From: an uncultured Christensenellaceae bacterium
Lineage (GTDB): Bacteria; Bacillota; Clostridia; Christensenellales; Christensenellaceae
Direction of reading: 5' to 3'
Assembly (NCBI GenBank): GCA_934555865.1
Contig: CAKTFI010000034.1
Span: forward strand, 1-11,275
Length of the DNA: 11,275 nucleotides
Below are positions 6,022 to 11,275 of the stretch, one piece after another (within the stretch, counting starts at the first letter, position 1; every line of letters starts with the position of its first letter). The notes below the pieces were generated by a model. The model was not told where the DNA came from. It worked only from the letters and a program-made list of their open reading frames with translations, and searched no databases. A program made the translations under genes and the position numbers.

Positions 6022-7563
6022 TTATTGTATTATGCTAGATTCTTTTAAAGATTTTTCTACATGAATTAACCTTTGTAAATCTTCGCGATATTTATTCACA
6101 GCTCCACGCATACATACTTTTCGATTAGTTTCCTCTCTGTCAAGGAATATTTTGGCTGTATAGAATATCCGCATATCATCTATAGATGCAGCTAAGCAAT
6201 TGTAATTATCAGCCCATTCTTTTAGCTCAACAGAGGGAATGGGCAAGGTAGCCATGCGCCAATAGCAGTTCTGGATTTGGCTAAATTGACCTGTGCAAGC
6301 TTGAATAAAAGCATACTCGGGAATTTCTCCATTATCATATTCCTCGAAGTATTTTACAATTTCATATGCTGCTGTCAGTAACGGATTTGCGATATTGCGT
6401 GTAAGTTTAATAAGTTCTACATTGCTAACGGCATCTCGTTCGTACAGTTCTGTTAATTGGCTATAAAAGTGAATGGATTTAACCCAGATATCTGACACAA
6501 TTTTTGAATCTTTATCTAGACGATACCAATTGGCTCTGTTACTTGAGGGGGCTGCCCATCTTGAATTGTAAATCCAGTTTTTTCTAATAATGTCCTCTTG
6601 GTTCTTTCCCCAATATACAAAAACTACTGCGGTTGATTTTCCATAAAATCGCATTGCTTGCTGCACGGTTTGAAATTTCCGTAAGGATTTTATTTCTTTT
6701 ACAATCTGCATTGTATAGCATGCAATTAATTCATCACTAAGGTCGCCTTTTGCGATAGCAAAAACGCGGTAACGCATTTCGATGGATGAATGCAATATTT
6801 CTGTAGAGTGTACATCATAATGTGGATGGCAAGATGAATAGATATTATTGGTAACTTTTTCTTCTGCAATTTGAAAGAGAACATCTCCCGGAATGCGACA
6901 TTTAAAAACTGGATGTTGCAAAGCAATTCCATGTGTCTTTGATATATAATCAGATTCAAGAGCGGCTTGCCTTGCAACATCTATCAAGGATACTTTTCCA
7001 TTGCGGATTTTTGCATGACAAAGAGCATTTGAAAAACAATAAGTGTACAAACTTACCGTCTTTTCTGGATGGCAAGTCGATGCACTTCCAGTATTGGATG
7101 ATGCAAATACAGCATAGCCTGAATGAGCATAATCAAAAAGGCTATGGCATGGATTTGTCGTTAACAATTCGGGGACTTCACTATTTCCGGAATAACAGGC
7201 GTCAATGATAAGTATTTTTGCATATGCTGGTAATTTGTCAATCTCAGTACAAATTTCAGAAAAATCTTTACATGTATCAGTGAATCTTAATGCAAAAGGG
7301 GCACCACCTCCATGCCCGGAAAAATATACAATAACCCTATCGGATTTTGCAATTTTCTCTGAATATAACGAGATCATATCTTTGAAATCGGAATATTTAA
7401 CCGCGCAGTTCTTTCCACAAACAACAATTTGTTCATGTGGTATCAATAATCCTTTTTCAAGTCCTTGTCTAATACAATCATTGTCACTATGAACAAATGA
7501 TAAATTCTTGCTGGGGTCATCATATTCAGCAATACTAACGAGGATTGCCCATGTTTTATTCAA
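6022..7563 (-). CDS. Caspase-like (peptidase C14) protein with an unrecognised C-terminal region
   Basis: The first 230 residues form a caspase-fold protease. The beta strand VIVYFSGHG gives catalytic H84, and ILIIDACYSG gives catalytic C123. AVFASSNTGSAS (151-162) and the later QHPVF (216-220) match conserved pieces of prokaryotic caspase homologues. Residues 231-513 contain no domain I recognise, no membrane helix and no obvious repeats; they are rich in aromatic residues and lysine (for example AVVFVYWGK and NWIYNSRW) and may be a sensor or a substrate-binding part. The start is TTG at 7563-7561: AGGAG lies nine bases upstream (7577-7573) and the next residues NKTWAILVSIAEY begin the first strand. 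Standalone bacterial caspases often act in anti-phage or cell-death systems, but no partner gene is visible, so the biological role is unknown. Its AT-rich codons differ strongly from both flanks, pointing to horizontal acquisition. Confidence 0.88.
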   Translation of the reverse strand: MNKTWAILVSIAEYDDPSKNLSFVHSDNDCIRQGLEKGLLIPHEQIVVCGKNCAVKYSDFKDMISLYSEKIAKSDRVIVYFSGHGGGAPFALRFTDTCKDFSEICTEIDKLPAYAKILIIDACYSGNSEVPELLTTNPCHSLFDYAHSGYAVFASSNTGSASTCHPEKTVSLYTYCFSNALCHAKIRNGKVSLIDVARQAALESDYISKTHGIALQHPVFKCRIPGDVLFQIAEEKVTNNIYSSCHPHYDVHSTEILHSSIEMRYRVFAIAKGDLSDELIACYTMQIVKEIKSLRKFQTVQQAMRFYGKSTAVVFVYWGKNQEDIIRKNWIYNSRWAAPSSNRANWYRLDKDSKIVSDIWVKSIHFYSQLTELYERDAVSNVELIKLTRNIANPLLTAAYEIVKYFEEYDNGEIPEYAFIQACTGQFSQIQNCYWRMATLPIPSVELKEWADNYNCLAASIDDMRIFYTAKIFLDREETNRKVCMRGAVNKYREDLQRLIHVEKSLKESSIIQ

Positions 7564-8177
7564 ACTATTTTTCTCCTATCAAATTATTCAACGATAAATT
7601 GTATGACCATAGATGATTTCGCTCACTATCGTCCGGTTGAGCAACAATGCTGTTTTTTGTGCAATATGTGAGTGGTTTTTGAAATTGAACTAAACAAAAG
7701 ATCGATGTTCTTTGGGGAACCGAACTGTTTATAATAGGGCATTTTTTAAATGTTCATACAATGAAAAAACGCTTTTAAAAAGGCATAGAAATATAAGGGT
7801 AACAAATGCTTTTTTATTTGGAACATACTTAATTAAATTCCTTCAGAAAACCTATATTCCTATGAACATCAATTAGCAAAGCAATTAATCCGTTATTTAT
7901 CTAATACATGCCTCCACAATACAAAGAAAAATAGAATTTAAAGTTGTTCTTTCCAGATTTTAATGTATCCAATATAATCACCAATTATCTGTATATGTCA
8001 GTATCACATATCCCTTAATAACTAAAAAACCATTTTCAGTATATCATTAATAAAGAGAATAGGAAAAGACTATTTCCTAGCTTATCTTAAAATGCTCTAG
8101 AATAGTGCAGTCAAAATCGTAAATGGAGGTCTATGCGTTGGGAAAATTGCGGCAGGCTCTGCAACCGAAAAATTTGT
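7564..8177. other. AT-rich non-coding stretch upstream of the caspase gene
   Basis: About 600 bases with no reading frame of notable length on either strand and no credible ribosome site apart from the caspase one at 7573-7577. It should contain the caspase promoter, but no pair of boxes stands out on the minus strand. A plus-strand TATAAT (7730-7735) lacks a good -35 box. A weak hairpin TAGGAAA/TTTCCTA lies at 8060-8079. G+C rises after about 8120. It could be decayed island sequence or hold an unrecognised small RNA. Confidence 0.5.
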
Positions 8178-8218
8178 AAAAAAAGCCGCCGCAGGCGATG
8201 CTTGGCCCGCGGTGGCGG
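8178..8218 (-). terminator. Terminator of tRNA-Arg
   Basis: Read on the minus strand, CCGCC and GCGGG pair with CCTGC and GGCGG around a loop, with a three-base ACC bulge, followed by seven T (complement of A at 8184-8178). It starts immediately after the encoded CCA of the tRNA. Confidence 0.75.
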
Positions 8219-8295
8219 TGGCGTCCCCGAGAAGATTTGAACTTCCGACCCCACGCTTAGGAGGCGTGTGCTCTATCCAGCTGAGCTACGGAGAC
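8219..8295 (-). tRNA. tRNA-Arg, anticodon CCU (reads AGG)
   Basis: The 77-base gene folds fully as a cloverleaf. The acceptor GTCTCCG pairs with CGGGGAC (one G-U), the D stem is GCTC/GAGC, the anticodon stem CACGC/GCGTG encloses the loop CTCCTAA giving anticodon CCT, the variable loop is five bases, and the T stem GGAAG/CTTCT encloses TTCAAAT. The discriminator is G and the CCA end is encoded (8221-8219). Its 3' end points toward the AT-rich insertion. It has its own upstream promoter and downstream terminator. Confidence 0.96.
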
Positions 8296-8449
8296 AGATG
8301 CGAATGTGTGCCGGAAAACACGGCAGAAAGGCAGAAAAACGGCCCCAAAGGGCGCTTGTTGGTGTGAAAAACGGAAAAACGCGCTTTCCCCCAAAACCGA
8401 TTCGAGAGATTTTTCGGGCAAAGCGGGAATAAGAATTTTTATAAACCTT

Positions 8450-8478
8450 ATTGTATACTGCCAAAAGTTCGGTGTCAA
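8450..8478 (-). promoter_or_regulatory. Strong promoter reading toward tRNA-Arg
   Basis: On the minus strand a perfect TTGACA (8478-8473) is followed after 17 bases by TACAAT (8455-8450). Transcription would start near 8443, about 150 bases before the mature tRNA, so the precursor would carry an unusually long 5' leader for RNase P to remove. No coding frame in that leader is convincing. Confidence 0.75.
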
Positions 8479-8515
8479 GCGATCCGAAGGGCGGGAGGCA
8501 AAGATCGGGGGAGGT

Positions 8516-9010
8516 ATGCGAAACGAGTATGTGTATGCGGTGGAGAGGCGAGTTGCCTGGGGAGAGCTGGCATGGGCGTTTGGGTATCACCCGCAGCTGC
8601 TTTGGCGGCAAAACCCGGGGGCAAAGCGCCTGATGGAACAGGGAGAGCGCGTGCGCCTGCCCTATCGCGGCTGCGCGCGGGGGATCTTCTATACGGTGGG
8701 GGCGGCGCAGAGCCTGGCGGACATCGCCGGGAGCCTGGGGATCCGCCTGGAGGAGCTTTTGCAAAACAACCCGGCCCTGCGGGCGGAGGCCGGCCGGGCT
8801 GGGCAGGTGATCCTCCTGCCCAGCACAGAGGCGGCCTACCGTTTGGCGCGCGTCCGGCAGCAGCGCGCCCGGGGTGGGACGCTCTATGAATACCTGCAAG
8901 GCGCGGGGATGAGCCTCGAGCTGTTGGAGCTGCTGAACCCGGGACGGGACATCCTGCAGCCCCTGCCGCGGCGCGACTTTTGGGTGATCGACTGGAAAAA
9001 CCGCTCCTGA
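8516..9010 (+). CDS. Small LysM-repeat protein without signal peptide
   Basis: LysM modules bind N-acetylglucosamine polymers such as peptidoglycan. In this 164-residue protein the clearest module is about residues 57-103, from IFYTVGAAQSLADIA through LQNNPAL to GQVILLPS. An earlier divergent copy spans about 5-50 (YVYAVERRVAWGELAWAFGYHP, with QNPG and VRLP), and a third, shorter copy may lie at about 121-158 (ELLELLNPG). No signal peptide or membrane helix is present, so it is either released in the mother cell during sporulation, as some LysM coat proteins are, or exported otherwise; this is inference. ATG 8516 follows GGGGGAGGT directly, a close spacing; no better start lies upstream in frame. 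It is divergent from tRNA-Arg and ends at a strong terminator, so it appears monocistronic. Confidence 0.75.
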   Translation: MRNEYVYAVERRVAWGELAWAFGYHPQLLWRQNPGAKRLMEQGERVRLPYRGCARGIFYTVGAAQSLADIAGSLGIRLEELLQNNPALRAEAGRAGQVILLPSTEAAYRLARVRQQRARGGTLYEYLQGAGMSLELLELLNPGRDILQPLPRRDFWVIDWKNRS

Positions 9011-9026
9011 AAAACGAAGAAAGTGT

Positions 9027-9063
9027 AAAAAAAGCCGCCCCGGCGGGAGGCGCGGCTTTTTTT
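9027..9063 (+). terminator. Rho-independent terminator after the LysM gene
   Basis: AAAAAAAGCCGC (9027-9038) pairs perfectly with GCGGCTTTTTTT (9052-9063) around a 13-base loop. The symmetrical A and T tracts make it potentially bidirectional. The 16-mer TGTAAAAAAAGCCGCC here is shared with the tRNA-Arg terminator (about 8175-8190). Confidence 0.88.
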
Positions 9064-9117
9064 ATGGGGCGGAGTATATTATAATATTAGGGGGGAGAAG
9101 GTGAGAATCGATCGATT

Positions 9118-10494
9118 ATGGATTTGGAAATCTTTGAATGTATATCCGAGGTGCTGGACGAATACGAAAGCAAGAAGGATATTTATAAATTGATCGCGGA
9201 AGAGGTCAAGGACTTCTTTGAGAAGAATGTGTTTTCGGAGAGCAAGCACGAGCTTTCGCTGATCTACCGCGTCAAATCGGCGGCGAGCATCCGCGAAAAG
9301 ATGATCCGCAACAATTACGACATCCAGAAAAACGAGGCGGAAAAGATTCTGGCGCGCATGCAGGACATCATCGGCCTGCGCATCGAGTGCAAGTTCATCG
9401 AAGAGGAAAAATACGCCTATGCGCTGCTGCGGCAGCTGTTCAGCAAGACGGAGGATCAGGTCTACTACTATATGTCTTCCATGCCGCGCATCCGGCTCAA
9501 GCTGTCGGAAAAGCAGCCGCAGCTGCAAAAGAACGGCTTTGAGATCTATAAGATCGACGGCTATTTCATGATGGGCAGGGAGAGCGTCGCGTTTGAGCTG
9601 CAGATCAAGGCGCTGGTCAACTCCTTCTGGAGCGAGATCGAGCACCGGGTGGTCTATAAAAACCGCGACTACATGCTCTCAGACAACTTTGTGACCGACC
9701 TGTTTACCTCGATCAAGGAGAGCCTCAACACGCTGGACAGCCAGCTATACCTGCTCTATCGCCGCTTCCGGCAGGAGGACGGAGAGGTGCAGGACGAGGC
9801 GCTGGCCGAGCGCCAGCGGGAGCGGTCGGTGGAGATCTTCATCGCGAACATGGTCTATAAGACCTTTGACCGCTGGATCTTGGAACAGCTCGGGTTTTCG
9901 GTGGACTTCAAGGCGAGCTGCGACGCGATCATCCGCTATTTCATGGAGCGGGAACACGCCAACGAAATGGAAGACTACGGCCGCATGATGATGCGCATAT
10001 TTAACCGGCTGGACTGCGCGGAGGAGCACTTGCAGCTGACCGAGCAGATCACCTTTGCGCGGAAGATGGAATACCTCGACGCGTTTACGCAGCGCCTGGG
10101 CGGCCTGATCGAGGAGATGATCAACAAGAACTTCCGCTGGCACCTGTATTTCGCGATCCTCTTTGCGATGGAGGAAAAGCCCAAGGAGCAGGTGCTGGAG
10201 GAATTTGTCGTGTTCTTCCGCAATGCGATCCTGGAAAACCGCATGCTGGCCGCGCTGGACACGCTGGGCGAGGGGCCGCGCCGTCAGATCTTTGACGACC
10301 TGTTGGACACGATCGCCGGCGTGCTGTGCCGGGAGCGCAAGATTGAATACCTCTGCGCGGACGGCATGCGGCGCATCCATAAGGGGCTCAACCACCTGCT
10401 GCCCACGCTGCGCAACGACCTTTCGCACGGCGTCAGCTGGGAGAGGCAGAAGGCGCAGTATTTGGAGCGCTTCGCTTCAGAGATCGGATTCTGA
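9118..10494 (+). CDS. RelA/SpoT-type nucleotidyltransferase domain protein with a long helical C-terminal region
   Basis: The first 185 or so residues match the (p)ppGpp synthetase fold. Y50-R-V-K-S-A-A-S-I-R-E-K corresponds to the R-x-K-S substrate loop, MQDIIGLR (81-88) supplies the metal-binding D83, FELQIK (159-164) supplies E160 and Q162, and SEIEHRVVYK (172-181) is the closing motif. The loop that normally reads Y-x-S-x-H and stacks on the acceptor guanine is instead NGFEIYK (139-145), so the nucleotide acceptor may differ or activity may be lost. There is no HD hydrolase, TGS or ACT domain. Residues 225-458 are helical and unrecognised, ending in LRNDLSHG (431-438), an R-N-x3-H pattern as in HEPN domains. 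ATG 9118 is the first start; GGGGGAGAAGG (9091-9101) is a rather distant ribosome site. It lies between the LysM terminator and ytxC, 72 bases upstream of the latter, perhaps in one operon. A normal alarmone synthetase is the main alternative. Confidence 0.8.
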   Translation: MDLEIFECISEVLDEYESKKDIYKLIAEEVKDFFEKNVFSESKHELSLIYRVKSAASIREKMIRNNYDIQKNEAEKILARMQDIIGLRIECKFIEEEKYAYALLRQLFSKTEDQVYYYMSSMPRIRLKLSEKQPQLQKNGFEIYKIDGYFMMGRESVAFELQIKALVNSFWSEIEHRVVYKNRDYMLSDNFVTDLFTSIKESLNTLDSQLYLLYRRFRQEDGEVQDEALAERQRERSVEIFIANMVYKTFDRWILEQLGFSVDFKASCDAIIRYFMEREHANEMEDYGRMMMRIFNRLDCAEEHLQLTEQITFARKMEYLDAFTQRLGGLIEEMINKNFRWHLYFAILFAMEEKPKEQVLEEFVVFFRNAILENRMLAALDTLGEGPRRQIFDDLLDTIAGVLCRERKIEYLCADGMRRIHKGLNHLLPTLRNDLSHGVSWERQKAQYLERFASEIGF

Positions 10495-10522
10495 GCCGCC
10501 CGGCGGAAACCTTTGCGCCCGG

Positions 10523-10544
10523 CCGCATATTGTACAGTATGCGG
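10523..10544 (+). repeat. Near-perfect 22-base palindrome between the RelA/SpoT-like gene and ytxC
   Basis: CCGCATA (10523-10529) and TATGCGG (10538-10544) flank TTGTACAG, whose core TGTACA is itself palindromic. As RNA only one U-G pair interrupts the symmetry. No T-tract follows, so it is not an ordinary terminator. It could be an operator or an mRNA-processing hairpin. Confidence 0.45.
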
Positions 10545-10566
10545 GAGCGGGAAGGGGGCAGGAGGC

Positions 10567-11275
10567 ATGGAGCATGTGGTGGGGATTTGCCGGTATCCGG
10601 AGGTGGCGCTGCGCGCCCTGCTGGAGGAACGGCTCCCGAAGGGAGCGGTGCTTTCCGGAAAGATCATGATCCGAAAGGAAGCGCACGGATACCTGTGGAT
10701 CGAAACGGCGGACGCCGCGCAGGTCCTCCTGCTGGCGCAGGCGCTGGCAGACATCGTGATCGAGGCGGTGCAGATCCGCTTTTTATTGGGAAAGATCCAG
10801 GCGCGCTGTGCGGCGGACGGCGCGGAGCGCTGTGCGATCCTGCTGGAGACCGTCCGGCAGATCTGGCAGGCGGAGGGGCGAGAGGGCATGGAACGCCAAA
10901 AGGAGATTATCGCCCGGCAGATCGCCCGCTGCCTGCTGGAAGAGGGGCCGCTGCTCTCGCTCGACGGGCTGCTGCAATTCCGCATGCAGCCGCAGCTGGC
11001 GCGGTGGCGAGCCGTGCTGGCAGAGGTGCTGGAGGCGCGCCGCCTGCAGCAGGAGCAGCAGGAATTTATCCGCCTGCTGCGCTATTTTGTGGAGCATAAG
11101 CAGCCGGCGGAGGCGTGCGTGCTCGTGACGCGGGAGGCGGGCGAATACCTGGTGAAAAACGAGGTGGGCGACCGGCTTCCCATCATGGAGGATCCGTTCT
11201 TTTGGGAAGAGGATTCGACGCCCGAGGAACGGCTGCTCTCCTGGCTTGTGGAGCTGGCGCCGGGGGAGATCCGCC
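10567..11275 (+). CDS. ytxC: YtxC-family sporulation protein (partial, 3' end outside window)
   Basis: The frame stays open from ATG 10567 to the right edge, giving 236 residues of a family that is usually somewhat longer. The region LSLDGLLQFRMQPQLARW (about 130-147) followed by EFIRLLRYFVEHKQP (about 168-182) is the recognisable YtxC core; the family is found in endospore formers and its molecular function is not established. No signal peptide or membrane helix is seen; the first half is helical with a predicted soluble fold. GGAGG at 10561-10565 lies only one base before the ATG, so GTG 10576 or 10579 may be the true start. It may be co-transcribed with the RelA/SpoT-like gene 72 bases upstream, although a palindrome separates them. 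Confidence 0.82.
   Translation, partial: MEHVVGICRYPEVALRALLEERLPKGAVLSGKIMIRKEAHGYLWIETADAAQVLLLAQALADIVIEAVQIRFLLGKIQARCAADGAERCAILLETVRQIWQAEGREGMERQKEIIARQIARCLLEEGPLLSLDGLLQFRMQPQLARWRAVLAEVLEARRLQQEQQEFIRLLRYFVEHKQPAEACVLVTREAGEYLVKNEVGDRLPIMEDPFFWEEDSTPEERLLSWLVELAPGEIR

Larger units (their letters stand above)
5775..8120. mobile_element. AT-rich genomic insertion beside tRNA-Arg (accessory island, borders approximate)
   Basis: G+C falls to about one third inside the gene here (20 of 60 at 6061-6120) and to a quarter upstream of it (15 of 60 at 7801-7860), against about 60 percent outside (37 of 60 at 3721-3780). The block holds one gene, a caspase-like protein with a TTG start and AT-biased codons. 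Its right end stops short of the 3' end of a tRNA gene, a common integration target. I found no integrase and no duplicated tRNA 3' end at the left border, so mobility is an inference from composition and position. Confidence 0.55.

Noticed and set aside
7706..7735. Plus-strand promoter with TATAAT at 7730-7735
   Set aside because: No acceptable -35 box and no gene downstream on that strand.
8060..8079. Hairpin TAGGAAA/TTTCCTA near the right end of the island
   Set aside because: Seven base pairs in AT-rich DNA with no T-tract; expected by chance.
8122..8253. Short plus-strand frames starting at 8122 or 8133 behind GGAGG
   Set aside because: The second runs through the tRNA terminator into the tRNA gene, and the first is 18 codons with no similarity; probably incidental, though a gene remnant at the island border cannot be excluded.
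1..11275. CRISPR array, rRNA, insertion sequence or replication origin
   Set aside because: No regularly spaced repeats, rRNA sequence, transposase or iteron cluster seen in reading the window.

Overview
The window looks like a chromosomal segment of a GC-rich, Gram-positive, spore-forming member of the Clostridia. The evidence is a C-terminal sortase-type sorting signal, a YtxC-family sporulation protein at the right edge, rho-independent terminators with long T-tracts, purine-rich Shine-Dalgarno sites, and an energy-coupling factor (ECF) vitamin transporter. Most of the window is clearly GC-rich (37 of 60 bases at 3721-3780). I cannot name the genus from sequence alone.

Layout, left to right: (1) the end of a cell-wall surface protein with a B-repeat-like tail and an LPXTG-like anchor, plus its terminator (1-348); (2) cysK, cysteine synthase, with a clear promoter, an 11-bp inverted repeat over the start region and a strong terminator (526-1674); (3) a convergent Rrf2-family regulator with four cysteines (1856-2293, minus), whose promoter carries a nonamer also found at the cysK promoter, suggesting a CymR/IscR-like sulfur or redox switch acting on cysK and on itself; (4) a divergent, tightly overlapping ECF transporter operon of T component, fused double ATPase and S component (2441-5636), with a terminator; (5) an AT-rich insertion, roughly 5775-8120 (20 of 60 G+C at 6061-6120, 15 of 60 at 7801-7860), holding one gene for a caspase-like protease with an unrecognised C-terminal half; (6) tRNA-Arg(CCU) on the minus strand, whose 3' end faces the insertion, with its own promoter and terminator; (7) a small LysM-repeat protein without a signal peptide, and a terminator; (8) a RelA/SpoT-type nucleotidyltransferase with a long helical C-terminal region ending in a HEPN-like R-N-x3-H motif; (9) the first 236 codons of ytxC, running off the right edge.

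The GC-rich genes look like a resident backbone: sulfur assimilation with its regulator, vitamin uptake, and cell-wall/sporulation functions. The AT-rich block beside a tRNA is the accessory part. The two items most worth pursuing are the lone caspase-like protein in this insertion, a candidate defence or programmed-death effector, and the RelA/SpoT-like protein, which lacks the usual Y-x-S-x-H loop and may carry a second catalytic motif at its C terminus.
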